From NCBI RefSeq assembly GCF_001954275.1, contig NZ_MBEU01000094.1, positions 32,409 through 96,408 of the forward strand: a DNA stretch of 64,000 nucleotides. Direction: 5' to 3'. The notes beneath the pieces were generated by a model. That model saw only the letters and a program-made list of their open reading frames with translations. It searched no databases and had not been told where the DNA came from. This document shows positions 16,603-25,461 of the stretch, piece after piece; the stretch's first letter is position 1, and the number at the start of each line of letters is the position of its first letter. The position numbers and the translations under genes were made by a program. The stretch is from Mycobacterium sp. IS-836. GTDB taxonomy: Bacteria; Actinomycetota; Actinomycetes; Mycobacteriales; Mycobacteriaceae.

Positions 16603-18083
16603 ACGCCTCGCTGCGTCGGATCTCAGTGACCGTGATGGCGTTGATCGTGCTGCTGCTGCTCAACGCCACCATGACGCAGGTCTTCGCCGCCGACGGGTTG
16701 CGCGCCGACCCGCGCAATCAGCGCGTCCTGCTCGACGAGTACTCGCGTCAGCGCGGCCAGATCATCGCGGGCGGCCAGCTGCTGGCTTATTCGGTGGCCA
16801 CCGACAGCCATTTCCGATTCCTGCGGGTGTACCCCAATCCCGCTGTGTACGCACCGATCACCGGCTTCTACTCACTGCGCTATTCCAGCTCGGGCCTGGA
16901 GCGAGCCGAGGACCCGCTGCTCAATGGGTCCGACGAGCGGCTGTTCGGGCGGCGGCTGGCCGACTTCTTCACCGGTCGCGATCCGCGCGGCGGCAACGTC
17001 GACACCACTATCAACCCGCACGTCCAGCAGGCCGGCTGGGATGCGATGCAGCAGGGCTGCGGTGGACCGCCGTGCAAGGGAGCCGTCGTCGCGCTCGAAC
17101 CGTCGACCGGCAAGATTTTGGCCATGGTGTCGTCACCGTCCTATGACCCCAACCTGCTGGCGTCGCATGACCCGGAGGTGCAGGCGCAGGCGTGGCAGCG
17201 GCTCCGCGACGACCTAGACAGTCCGCTGACCAACCGGGCCATCTCCGAGACCTACCCGCCCGGTTCGACGTTCAAGGTGATCACCACCGCCGCGGCCCTG
17301 CAGGCCGGGGCTACCGACTCCGAGCAGTTGACCGCGGCGCCGACGATTCCGTTGCCGGACAGCACCGCCACGCTGGAGAACTACGGAGGGAAGCCATGCG
17401 GCAACGGCAGCGCGCCGACCGTGCCGCTCAGCGAGGCCTTCGCCCTGTCATGCAACACCGCATTCGTCCAGTTGGGAATGCTCACCGGCGCCGACGCCCT
17501 GCGCAGCATGGCCCGTTCCTTCGGCCTGGACAGCACTCCGAGTGTCATCCCGCTCCAGGTCGCGGAGTCGACGGTCGGCATAATCCCGGACGCCGCCGCG
17601 CTGGGGATGTCGAGCATCGGTCAGAAGGACGTCGCGCTGACGCCGCTGGAGAACGCGGAGGTCGCCGCGACCATCGCGAACAACGGCGTGACGATGCAGC
17701 CCTACTTGATCGATAGCCTCAAGGGTCCGGACCTGGCCAACATCAGTACCACCGCGCCCTATCAACAGCGCCGCGCCGTGTCGCCGCAGGTCGCCGCTAA
17801 GCTAACAGAGCTGATGGTCGGCGCCGAGAAGGTCGCACAACAGAAAGGGGCCATTCCCGGCGTGCAGATCGCATCCAAAACTGGTACCGCAGAGCATGGC
17901 ACCGACCCGCGGAACACTCCGCCGCACGCGTGGTATATCGCGTTCGCGCCCGCGCAATCACCCAAGGTGGCCGTGGCGGTACTAGTGGAGAACGGCGCCG
18001 ACCGCCTGTCCGCGACCGGCGGTGCACTCGCAGCACCGATCGGGCGCGCAGTCATCGAGGCCGCGCTGCAGGGAGGACCATGA
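16599..18083 (+). CDS. pbpA: PbpA, class B penicillin-binding protein
   Basis: A 494-residue transpeptidase anchored by an N-terminal helix (about 8-28). Catalytic motifs are visible: SxxK at Ser223 in PPGSTFKVITT, SxN near residue 284 in SCNTAFVQ, and KTG near residue 427 in SKTGTAEHG. It cross-links peptidoglycan and works with RodA. The ATG at 16599 overlaps the rodA stop; the longer upstream frame is a shadow inside rodA. A clear ribosome site is missing, as expected for coupled translation. Confidence 0.96.
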   Translation: MNASLRRISVTVMALIVLLLLNATMTQVFAADGLRADPRNQRVLLDEYSRQRGQIIAGGQLLAYSVATDSHFRFLRVYPNPAVYAPITGFYSLRYSSSGLERAEDPLLNGSDERLFGRRLADFFTGRDPRGGNVDTTINPHVQQAGWDAMQQGCGGPPCKGAVVALEPSTGKILAMVSSPSYDPNLLASHDPEVQAQAWQRLRDDLDSPLTNRAISETYPPGSTFKVITTAAALQAGATDSEQLTAAPTIPLPDSTATLENYGGKPCGNGSAPTVPLSEAFALSCNTAFVQLGMLTGADALRSMARSFGLDSTPSVIPLQVAESTVGIIPDAAALGMSSIGQKDVALTPLENAEVAATIANNGVTMQPYLIDSLKGPDLANISTTAPYQQRRAVSPQVAAKLTELMVGAEKVAQQKGAIPGVQIASKTGTAEHGTDPRNTPPHAWYIAFAPAQSPKVAVAVLVENGADRLSATGGALAAPIGRAVIEAALQGGP

Positions 18084-19393
18084 GCCCGCGAGTTGGTGTG
18101 ACGCTGTCTGGCAGGTACCGCCTGCAGCGCCTGATCGCCACCGGTGGCATGGGCCAGGTGTGGGAGGCGGTCGACAGCCGGCTGGGCCGGCGCGTTGCGG
18201 TCAAGGTGCTCAAGGGCGAGTTCTCCCAGGATCCCGAGTTCATCGAGCGGTTCCGCGCGGAGGCGCGCACCACCGCGATGCTCAACCATCCCGGAATCGC
18301 GAGCGTCCACGACTACGGCGAGAGCCAGATGGACGGGGAGGGCCGCACCGCTTATCTGGTGATGGAGCTGGTCAACGGCGAACCGTTGAATTCGGTGCTC
18401 AAACGCACCGGGCGGTTATCGCTGCGGCACGCGCTGGACATGCTCGAGCAGACGGGTCGCGCTCTGCAGGTCGCGCACGCCGCCGGCCTGGTGCACCGCG
18501 ACGTCAAGCCGGGCAACATCTTGATCACCCCTACCGGGCAGGTGAAGATCACCGACTTCGGTATTGCCAAGGCCGTCGACGCCGCGCCGGTGACCCAGAC
18601 CGGCATGGTGATGGGCACCGCGCAATACATCGCGCCCGAACAGGCGCTGGGCCACGACGCCACGCCCGCCAGCGACGTGTACTCGCTGGGAGTCGTTGGG
18701 TACGAAGTGGTTTCGGGCAAGCGACCGTTCACCGGTGACGGCGCCCTGACCGTGGCGATGAAGCACATCAAGGAACCCCCGCCGCCGCTTCCGTCCGAGC
18801 TTCCGCCCAACGTGCGAGAACTCATCGAGATCACGTTGGTCAAGAACCCCGGTATGCGCTACCGCAGTGGGGGACCGTTCGCCGACGCCGTCGCTGCCGT
18901 ACGGGCGGGACGACGCCCGCCCCGGCCGAGCCAGTCACCGCCGCCCGGTCGGGCCTCGCCGGTCGCGATCTCCTCCGGTGCGGCGACCAGGGCGGCCACC
19001 GTCACGGGCCGGACCCCGCCGCCGCGCCGATCCCGGCCGTCGACGGGCGGCCACCGGACGCCCGCGCCCCGGCGAACGTTCTCATCGGGTCAGCGCGCGC
19101 TGCTGTGGGCGGCCGGGGTGCTCGGAGCGCTGGCGATCATCATCGCGGTGCTCATCGTCATCAATTCCCGCACGGAAAACGAGCAGCAGCAGACACCCGC
19201 CCCGACCGTCACCGACACCGGGACCCCGCCGGCGACGAAGACCCCGACCGGTGCGGGCCCCAGCCTGCGGCCTAATTGGACGGATCGACCGACGATAGGT
19301 AATTCTGGAATGCGGAGCGGGCCGCCCGAACCCGGCTGGGGAATCCCCTTTACACCCAGCGCGTCGCCGGCCCAGTACGAGATACCGCAATGA
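18080..19393 (+). CDS. pknA: PknA, transmembrane Ser/Thr protein kinase
   Basis: A 437-residue Hanks-type kinase. The kinase domain (about 12-270) has the Gly-rich loop ATGGMGQVWEA, the catalytic Lys in RVAVKVL, HRDVKPGN with catalytic Asp141, and DFG. A Pro/Arg-rich juxtamembrane region is followed by one transmembrane helix and a short extracellular tail without PASTA repeats. PknA controls cell shape and division (substrates such as Wag31 and FtsZ). GGAGG lies just before the ATG, which overlaps the pbpA stop. Confidence 0.96.
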   Translation: MSPRVGVTLSGRYRLQRLIATGGMGQVWEAVDSRLGRRVAVKVLKGEFSQDPEFIERFRAEARTTAMLNHPGIASVHDYGESQMDGEGRTAYLVMELVNGEPLNSVLKRTGRLSLRHALDMLEQTGRALQVAHAAGLVHRDVKPGNILITPTGQVKITDFGIAKAVDAAPVTQTGMVMGTAQYIAPEQALGHDATPASDVYSLGVVGYEVVSGKRPFTGDGALTVAMKHIKEPPPPLPSELPPNVRELIEITLVKNPGMRYRSGGPFADAVAAVRAGRRPPRPSQSPPPGRASPVAISSGAATRAATVTGRTPPPRRSRPSTGGHRTPAPRRTFSSGQRALLWAAGVLGALAIIIAVLIVINSRTENEQQQTPAPTVTDTGTPPATKTPTGAGPSLRPNWTDRPTIGNSGMRSGPPEPGWGIPFTPSASPAQYEIPQ

Positions 19394-21267
19394 CAACCCC
19401 GCAGCACCTGTCCGACCGCTACGAACTCGGTGACATCCTCGGTTTCGGGGGTATGTCCGAGGTTCACCTGGCCCGCGACGTTCGCCTGCACCGCGACGTC
19501 GCGGTCAAGGTGCTGCGCGCCGACCTGGCCCGTGACCCCAGCTTCTATCTGCGCTTCCGGCGGGAGGCACAGAACGCCGCGGCGCTGAATCACCCGTCGA
19601 TCGTCGCGGTGTACGACACCGGCGAGGCGGAGACCGCCGCGGGCCCGCTGCCCTACATCGTCATGGAGTACGTCGACGGGGTCACCCTGCGCGACATCGT
19701 GCACACCGACGGACCGCTCCCGCCGCGCCGCGCGATCGAGATCATCGCCGACGCCTGCCAGGCGCTGAACTTCAGCCATCAAAACGGCATCATTCACCGC
19801 GACGTCAAGCCGGCGAACATCATGATCAGCACGACCAACGCGGTCAAGGTGATGGACTTCGGCATCGCGCGCGCGATCGCCGACAGCAACAGCGTCACCC
19901 AGACCGCCGCCGTGATCGGGACGGCCCAATACCTCTCACCCGAGCAAGCGCGCGGCGATACCGTCGACGCCCGATCCGACGTGTACTCGCTGGGTTGTGT
20001 GCTGTACGAAATCCTCACCGGCGAGCCACCTTTCACGGGAGACTCGCCCGTCTCGGTCGCCTACCAGCACGTGCGCGAGGACCCGATTCCGCCGTCGGCG
20101 CGACACGAGGGCATCTCCGCCGACCTCGACGCCGTCGTCCTCAAGGCATTGGCCAAGAACCCCGACAACCGCTATCAGACCGCCGCGGAGATGCGCGCCG
20201 ACCTGGTTCGCGTGCACAACGGCGAGCCGCCCGAGGCGCCCAAGGTCCTCACCGACGCCGACCGGAGTTCGTTGCTGACGTCGACGGGCCCCAACCTCGG
20301 CGGCCCGCGGACCGACCCACTACCTCGCCAGGCGCTGGACCGTGCCGACGACGATCGGGTGGGGGGTTCGATCGGTCGCTGGGTCGTCGCGGTCGCGGTG
20401 CTGGCGGTGCTGACGATCGTTGTCGTCATCGCCTTCAACACCTTTGGCGGCAGCACCCGCGACGTTCAGGTGCCCGACATGCGGGGTCAAGTGTCCGCCG
20501 ATGCGATCGCGGCGCTGCAGAATCGCGGGTTCAAAACACGCACCCTGCAGAAGCCCGACTCGACGATCCCGCCCGACCACGTCATCAGCACCGACCCCGG
20601 CGCCAATGCCTCGGTGAGCGCGGGTGACGAGATCACCATCAACGTCTCCACCGGTCCCGAGCAACGCGAACTACCGGATGTCTCCTCGCTGAGCTACTCC
20701 GACGCGGTGAAGAAGCTGACCGCCGCCGGTTTCAGCAAGTTCAAGCAGGCCAACTCGCCGTCGACGCCGGACCTCATCGGCAAGGTCATCGGGACCAACC
20801 CCCCGGCCAACCAGACCTCGGCGATCACCAACGTGGTCACGATCATCGTCGGCTCGGGGCCGGAGACCAAGCAGTTGCCCGACGTCGCCGGCCAGACGGT
20901 GGACGCGGCGCAAAAGAACCTCAACGTGTACGGCTTCACCAAGTTCAGCCAGGCCTCCGTCGACAGCCCCCGCCCGGCGGGCGAAGTGGTCGGCACCAAT
21001 CCGCCTAAGGGCCAGACGGTTCCGGTCGATTCCGTCATCGAACTGCAGGTGTCCAAGGGCAACCAGTTCGTCATGCCCGACCTGTCCGGCATGTTCTGGA
21101 CCGACGCGGAACCACGGCTACGCGCGCTGGGCTGGACGGGGTTCCTGGACAAAGGGCCCGACGTCGACGCCGGCGGTTCCCAGGCCCACCGGGTGGTCTA
21201 CCAGAATCCGCCCGCCGGGGCCGGCTGCAACCGCGACGGGGTCGTCACGCTGAAGTTCGGCCAGTAG
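19390..21267 (+). CDS. pknB: PknB, PASTA-domain Ser/Thr protein kinase
   Basis: A 625-residue receptor kinase that senses muropeptides or lipid II and controls growth. The kinase domain (about 1-280) carries HRDVKPAN with Asp138, DFG, and an activation loop with the paired threonine context SVTQTAAVIGTAQY. A transmembrane helix at about 330-354 is followed by four extracellular PASTA repeats. Its length is within one residue of M. tuberculosis PknB. Known substrates CwlM and MurJ are also encoded in this window. Its 3' end overlaps the convergent trpG by 23 bases. Confidence 0.97.
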   Translation: MTTPQHLSDRYELGDILGFGGMSEVHLARDVRLHRDVAVKVLRADLARDPSFYLRFRREAQNAAALNHPSIVAVYDTGEAETAAGPLPYIVMEYVDGVTLRDIVHTDGPLPPRRAIEIIADACQALNFSHQNGIIHRDVKPANIMISTTNAVKVMDFGIARAIADSNSVTQTAAVIGTAQYLSPEQARGDTVDARSDVYSLGCVLYEILTGEPPFTGDSPVSVAYQHVREDPIPPSARHEGISADLDAVVLKALAKNPDNRYQTAAEMRADLVRVHNGEPPEAPKVLTDADRSSLLTSTGPNLGGPRTDPLPRQALDRADDDRVGGSIGRWVVAVAVLAVLTIVVVIAFNTFGGSTRDVQVPDMRGQVSADAIAALQNRGFKTRTLQKPDSTIPPDHVISTDPGANASVSAGDEITINVSTGPEQRELPDVSSLSYSDAVKKLTAAGFSKFKQANSPSTPDLIGKVIGTNPPANQTSAITNVVTIIVGSGPETKQLPDVAGQTVDAAQKNLNVYGFTKFSQASVDSPRPAGEVVGTNPPKGQTVPVDSVIELQVSKGNQFVMPDLSGMFWTDAEPRLRALGWTGFLDKGPDVDAGGSQAHRVVYQNPPAGAGCNRDGVVTLKFGQ

Positions 21268-21931
21268 CGGCGGGATCCGCCGGCAACTGCGGCCGCACCG
21301 CGGCGCGCACCTCGTTCTCCAACCGGCGGACCAGCGTGTCGTTGCGCGCCCACCCGCAATAGGCGAGCCAGTTGGCCAGCATGCGGTGGCCGCCCTCGGT
21401 CAGGATCGACTCGGGATGGAACTGGACACCGTGGATCGGCAACTCGGTGTGCCGGACGGCCATGATGACGCCGCTGCGGGTCCGCGCCGTGACCTCCAGC
21501 ACCGGCGGCAACGAGTCAGGCAGAATCGTCAGCGAGTGGTACCGAGTCGCGGTGAACGGATCCGGAAGCCCTTGCAGGACACCGGCATTGGTGTGGTAAA
21601 CGCTGCTGGTCTTGCCGTGCAGCAATTCCGGCGCGCGGTCGACGGTGGCACCGAATGCGACGCCGATTGCCTGGTGTCCCAGGCAGACTCCGAGCAATGG
21701 CGTGCGCGCCGCCGCGCACGCGCGGACGAGGCCCACCGACGCACCCGCCCGTTCCGGGGTGCCCGGGCCCGGGCTCAGCAGAACGCCGTCGAACTCGGTG
21801 GTGACCGCGGACTCCTTGGACAACCGCGCATCGTCGTTCCGCCACACCTGCGCCTCGACGCCGAGCTGTCCGAGGTACTGCACCAGGTTGAACACGAAGC
21901 TGTCGTAGTTGTCGACAACCAGGATCCGCAT
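21245..21931 (-). CDS. trpG: Anthranilate/4-amino-4-deoxychorismate synthase glutaminase subunit
   Basis: A 228-residue class I glutamine amidotransferase. The nucleophile is the Cys in LLGVCLGHQAIG, and the His-Glu pair is in HGVQFHPES. It supplies ammonia to chorismate-using partners (TrpE or PabB), so it may serve folate and tryptophan synthesis. The ATG at 21931 begins the expected MRILVVDNYDSFVFNLVQYLG; the upstream frame extension is rejected because it overlaps the DUF881 gene. It is the homologue of Rv0013. Confidence 0.94.
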   Translation of the reverse strand: MRILVVDNYDSFVFNLVQYLGQLGVEAQVWRNDDARLSKESAVTTEFDGVLLSPGPGTPERAGASVGLVRACAAARTPLLGVCLGHQAIGVAFGATVDRAPELLHGKTSSVYHTNAGVLQGLPDPFTATRYHSLTILPDSLPPVLEVTARTRSGVIMAVRHTELPIHGVQFHPESILTEGGHRMLANWLAYCGWARNDTLVRRLENEVRAAVRPQLPADPAATGRTSA

Positions 21932-21951
21932 CGTGTCAGGGTACCGTTCGC

Positions 21952-22695
21952 TCAATACCCGACCGGGCCGGCCGGCTGCGCGAAATGCATCCGGACCGGT
22001 TCGGTGTGGCCGGCGATCTGCACGTCCGGCTTGACCTCTTCGCGATAGCCCAGCCCGAATCGGACTACGTACTGCTTGTACAGGGTCACCAGGGGAGCCG
22101 CGGCCAGCGCGGCCTGCATCGCCGTGGCGTTGCCGATCGCGGTGATCGTGTAGGGCGGGCTGTAGGTACGGCCGTTGAGCAGGAGCGTATTTCCGACGCA
22201 GCGGGGCACCGAAGTACCGATGATGCGCTGATCTTGCATCTGGATCGCCTCGGCGCCGGCGCTCCACAACGCGTTCAGCACGGCCTGGATGTCTTGCTGG
22301 TGCACCACCAGGTCGTCGGGGGAGGCGTCGCGGGGGAACCGGCCATTGGCGTCACGTTGGGCGTCCTGCAGCGTCACGACCAGACCCGGGCCGTGCACGG
22401 GATCCATCCCCGCCTCACCGGCCAGCTCGGCGGATCGCCGCAGCATCGCGGCCAATGCGGCATTCGAAGACTTGCCGTGCATCGAGTCGATCTTGCCCGC
22501 CAGCTCGTCGCGTTCGGCCTTGAGATGATTCACCGACGACTGCGCCTCGCGGACCAAGTCGACCAGGCGCGGGGCGTCGCTGCGGCGGATCTCAGAGCCG
22601 CCGGACACGCCATGGGTGGCGGCCAGCAGCAACCCCGCCAGCAGGCAGACCAATGGCACCCCGAAGCGCCACGGGGAGCGGCGCGTATCGCTCAT
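21952..22695 (-). CDS. DUF881 membrane-anchored protein (Rv0012-like)
   Basis: A 247-residue DUF881 protein. An N-terminal membrane anchor (WRFGVPLVCLLAGLLLAA, about 10-28) is followed by a coiled-coil segment and an extracytoplasmic domain with GPGLVVTLQDAQ, VHQQDIQAVLNALW and the conserved AEAIQMQDQRI. The family is common in Actinobacteria and Firmicutes, often near division genes, with no settled function. The ATG at 22695 is preferred because GGAGAG lies just upstream; a TTG at 22746 is possible and would match the annotated M. tuberculosis length. It is divergent from crgA. Confidence 0.88.
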   Translation of the reverse strand: MSDTRRSPWRFGVPLVCLLAGLLLAATHGVSGGSEIRRSDAPRLVDLVREAQSSVNHLKAERDELAGKIDSMHGKSSNAALAAMLRRSAELAGEAGMDPVHGPGLVVTLQDAQRDANGRFPRDASPDDLVVHQQDIQAVLNALWSAGAEAIQMQDQRIIGTSVPRCVGNTLLLNGRTYSPPYTITAIGNATAMQAALAAAPLVTLYKQYVVRFGLGYREEVKPDVQIAGHTEPVRMHFAQPAGPVGY

Positions 22696-22833
22696 CGGCT
22701 CTCCATTTCCTGGCGAACGCGCCAGGTGGGTTAGTCTCGTAGCCAAGTTATGCGTGCTGCATCAGTCGTTATCGTTGCACCCGTCCCGCTCCCCGTGTCG
22801 TTGAGGTAGTTCCGAGATATCCCCGAGGTAGTC

Positions 22834-23115
22834 ATGCCCAAGTCCAAGGTCCGCAAGAAGAACGATTTCACCGTCAGCGCGGTGAGCCGCACCCCGGTGA
22901 AGGTGAAGGTCGGACCGTCGAGTGTGTGGTTCGTCGCGCTGTTCGTCGGCCTCATGCTGATCGGCTTGGTGTGGCTGATGGTGTTTCAATTAGCCGCGGT
23001 CGGCAGCCAAGCCCCGGCGGCGCTGCACTGGATGGCGCAATTGGGGCCGTGGAACTACGCGATCGCGTTCGCTTTCATGATCACCGGCTTGTTGCTCACA
23101 ATGCGTTGGCACTGA
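22834..23115 (+). CDS. crgA: CrgA, cell-division membrane protein
   Basis: A 93-residue protein with a basic N-terminus (MPKSKVRKKND) and two transmembrane helices (about 30-51 and 68-90) joined by a short loop containing GSQAPAALHWM. CrgA localises to the septum, binds FtsZ, FtsQ, FtsI and CwsA, and stabilises the divisome. Its length equals that of Rv0011c. Confidence 0.96.
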   Translation: MPKSKVRKKNDFTVSAVSRTPVKVKVGPSSVWFVALFVGLMLIGLVWLMVFQLAAVGSQAPAALHWMAQLGPWNYAIAFAFMITGLLLTMRWH

Positions 23116-23270
23116 CCAAGATCAAATCCGGAATGAATTCATCTTGGGGTCGCTGCGTTACTGAGCCAGCAACGTTGTGACCACCCAATCACACGCGTGT
23201 GATTTATCCCCACTGTTGATAGCGCTTGTGGATAACCGCATAGGCAGTGGTGGGAGGGGGTGGGGGCCTC

Positions 23271-23696
23271 GTGCAGCAAACTAAATGGGAGCCTCCTGCG
23301 GGAGGAATCGCTGGTTGCGGCGTTGCCGGCGTGCTGATGGCTATCGCGAGTGTGACCGTGGTCACAGACGCCCCCGGCCGGGTTATGACAGGGATTGCCG
23401 CCGCGGGTCTGATCTTGTTTGCGGGCGCAACGTGGCGCGCGCGGCCGAAGCTGGCAATCACGCCCGACGGCCTGGTGATCCGGGGCTGGTTCCGAACGCA
23501 GCAATTGCAGCGCTCGGACATCAAGATCATCCGGATCACCGAGTTTCGCCGCATGGCACGCAAAATGCGGTTGCTCGAGGTCGAAACGGTCGACGGGGGC
23601 TTGGTCGTCTTCTCCCGTTGGGACCTCGGGACCGAACCCCTGGACGTGCTCGACGCACTTACCGAAGCCGGCTATGCCGGCCCCCGGGACAACTAG
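23271..23696 (+). CDS. PH-domain membrane protein (Rv0010c-like)
   Basis: A 141-residue protein with two N-terminal hydrophobic helices (GIAGCGVAGVLMAIASVTVV and MTGIAAAGLILFAGATW) and a C-terminal bacterial pleckstrin-homology-like domain (ARPKLAITPDGLVIRGWF onward, ending with SRWDLGTEPLDVLDAL). The GTG at 23271 is chosen because VQQTKW matches the family start and G-rich sequence precedes it; the earlier GTG at 23247 would add eight mostly Gly residues. It is convergent with ppiA. The function is unknown. Confidence 0.88.
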   Translation: MQQTKWEPPAGGIAGCGVAGVLMAIASVTVVTDAPGRVMTGIAAAGLILFAGATWRARPKLAITPDGLVIRGWFRTQQLQRSDIKIIRITEFRRMARKMRLLEVETVDGGLVVFSRWDLGTEPLDVLDALTEAGYAGPRDN

Positions 23697-23705
23697 CCGT
23701 CGGCC

Positions 23706-24254
23706 TCAGGAGATGGTGATCGACTCGATCACGACCGGTTCGGTGGGACGGTCGTTGCCGTCGGTGGCCGTCGTCGCGATCGTGTCGACGACCTTCTGCG
23801 ATTCGGGATCGGTCACTTCGCCGAAGATCGTGTGCCGCCGGTTCAGGTGCGGCGTCTTGTCGACGGTGATGAAGAACTGCGAGCCATTGGTGCCCGGCCC
23901 CGCATTGGCCATCGCCAACAGGTAGGGCTTGTCGAATTGCAACTCGGGGTGGAACTCGTCGGCGAACTTGTAGCCCGGGCCGCCGCGGCCGGTACCGGTC
24001 GGGTCGCCGCCCTGGATCATGAATCCATTGATCACTCGGTGGAAGACCGCGCCGTCGTAGAAGGGCCCGGAGGGGCTACCCGAGGCGTTCTGCGTCGAGT
24101 ACTCCTTCGTGCCCTGCGCCAGGCCAACGAAATTCGCGACGGTCTTGGGCGCATGGTTTCCGAACAGAGCGATCTTGATGTCTCCGCGGTTGGTATGCAG
24201 CGTGGCGGTAGCAGTCTGAAAGGGGCTGTTAGTCACGAGGTCACAGTCTGCCAT
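23706..24254 (-). CDS. ppiA: PpiA, cyclophilin-type peptidyl-prolyl isomerase
   Basis: A 182-residue cyclophilin that catalyses cis-trans isomerisation of prolyl bonds. Signature segments are present: FVGLAQGTKEY, FYDGAVFHRVINGFMIQGGD with the catalytic Arg, GPGTNGSQFFIT, and HTIFGEV. There is no signal peptide. The ATG at 24254 begins MADCDLVTNSPFQTATATLHTN, as in M. tuberculosis PpiA, and the length is the same. Upstream in-frame starts extend into the divergent cwsA region and are rejected. Confidence 0.96.
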   Translation of the reverse strand: MADCDLVTNSPFQTATATLHTNRGDIKIALFGNHAPKTVANFVGLAQGTKEYSTQNASGSPSGPFYDGAVFHRVINGFMIQGGDPTGTGRGGPGYKFADEFHPELQFDKPYLLAMANAGPGTNGSQFFITVDKTPHLNRRHTIFGEVTDPESQKVVDTIATTATDGNDRPTEPVVIESITIS

Positions 24255-24389
24255 CACCCGCGCGCATGCCCGCACCCGGTGTCGATCGACCGAAGCGCGC
24301 TGCGCCGAACACGGCATGGTCGCGGTGGTGCCGCGGGCATCGTTTTGGTGGCAGTCTGTAGGTTCCACCGACGGCAAGAAAGGCAGCGG

Positions 24390-24824
24390 ATGAGCGCGCA
24401 GGCGGACCACCGGTTGACACCCCGTGAGCGTTTGGCCCGCGGCCTCACCTACTCGGCCTTGGGACCGGTGGACCTCACGCGAGGGGTCGTCGGGCTGGGG
24501 GTCCAGTCCGCGCAATCGACCGCATCGGGGTTGCGTCGCCGTTACCAGGAGGGCCGGCTGGCTCGCGAAATCGGTGCGGCGCAAGAAACTCTCGCCCAAG
24601 AGCTGGCCGCCGCGCAGCAAGTGGTCGCGAATCTGCCGCAGGCCCTGCAGGACGCGCGCCGGTCCCAACGGCGCCGCGGCAAGCGCCCGCTGTTGATCGC
24701 GGGGGTTGTCATCGGGGTGTTGGCCGGCGGCGCTGCCGCCTTCAGCATCGCCAGGCGCTCCGCACGCCGGCGCACCGAGCCGTCGCCGCGGCCGCCCAGT
24801 GTCGACGTGCAGCCGCGCCCCTGA
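24390..24824 (+). CDS. cwsA: CwsA, cell-wall synthesis and shape protein
   Basis: A 144-residue protein with a cytoplasmic N-terminus (LTPRERLARGLTYSALGPVDLTRG), a coiled-coil-like helix rich in Ala, Gln and Glu, one transmembrane helix near the C-terminus (LLIAGVVIGVLAGGAAAFSIA, about 105-125) and a basic Pro-rich tail. CwsA (Rv0008c) interacts with CrgA and Wag31 and helps place peptidoglycan synthesis at poles and septum. The ATG at 24390 follows AAGAAAGGCAGCGG. Confidence 0.9.
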   Translation: MSAQADHRLTPRERLARGLTYSALGPVDLTRGVVGLGVQSAQSTASGLRRRYQEGRLAREIGAAQETLAQELAAAQQVVANLPQALQDARRSQRRRGKRPLLIAGVVIGVLAGGAAAFSIARRSARRRTEPSPRPPSVDVQPRP

Positions 24825-25134
24825 AGGCGCGGATCCCCATCGAATTCATACATTCACGCTGACAAATACTCTTTTGGGCGGGCTATTTCACACCGCGCTC
24901 ATATTTCGCTGTCCGACGGGCCTTCGTTCTAATTGAATTCCGGGAAATATCCGATGTAATGCAAATTTGCTGCGGCGCGCAGTGCCCCATTTGAAATTCG
25001 GCAATTAGAATCTGCGCGAGTTTTGCCGAAAGGCACTGGTCAAGCGCTATTTTATGCGGTCCTGCCGCCGCCAATGCCTAGCCCGCGGTTTATATCGTCC
25101 GGTGGCAACGACAAAATCTTGAAAGGGAGAACGG
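24825..25134. other. AT-rich gene-free stretch upstream of the PE gene
   Basis: About 310 bases without a convincing gene. Base composition is visibly more A/T-rich than the neighbours from about 24840 to 25080 (for example ACAAATACTCTTTTGGG and ATTGAATTCCGGGAAATATC). A strong ribosome site (AAAGGGAGAACGG) ends it at the PE start. It probably holds the promoter of the PE-PPE genes. A minus-strand 63-codon frame inside it lacks coding character. Confidence 0.5.
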
Positions 25135-25434
25135 ATGTCCTTCGTAACGGCTTATCCGGAGAAATTGGCCAACGCTGCCGCGAATCTTCAGTCGATTGGC
25201 GCCGCATGGAATGCGGGAAATGCGGCGGCTGCCGCCCCGACCGCCGGCGTCGTTCCCGCCGCCGCCGACGAGGTATCCGCACTGACCGCCGCCCGGTTCG
25301 CCGCGCATGCGCAGCGGTATCAGGAGTTGAGCGCCCAGGCGGCCGGGATTCAGCAGTTGATGGTGGCCACGCTATCGGCAAGCGCGGCTTCCTACGCGTC
25401 GACCGAGGCCGCGAACGCGGCGTCGGCGGGCTGA
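25135..25434 (+). CDS. PE-family protein
   Basis: A 99-residue protein consisting of only a PE domain. It starts MSFVTAYPEKLANAAANLQSIG, carries the Pro-Glu at residues 8-9, forms two long helices, and ends with a Tyr-xxx-Glu secretion motif in SYASTEAANAASAG. PE proteins pair with PPE partners and leave the cell through ESX systems after EspG binding. It is followed 27 bases later by a PPE gene, the usual pair layout. There is no counterpart at this site in M. tuberculosis as I remember it. Confidence 0.92.
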   Translation: MSFVTAYPEKLANAAANLQSIGAAWNAGNAAAAAPTAGVVPAAADEVSALTAARFAAHAQRYQELSAQAAGIQQLMVATLSASAASYASTEAANAASAG

Positions 25435-25461
25435 ACGGCCCGAGGAACGAGGGAGAACCGA

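Noticed and set aside
24883..25074. 63-codon minus-strand frame in the A/T-rich gap before the PE gene
   Set aside because: No ribosome site, no coding third-position bias, and it spans the likely PE promoter.
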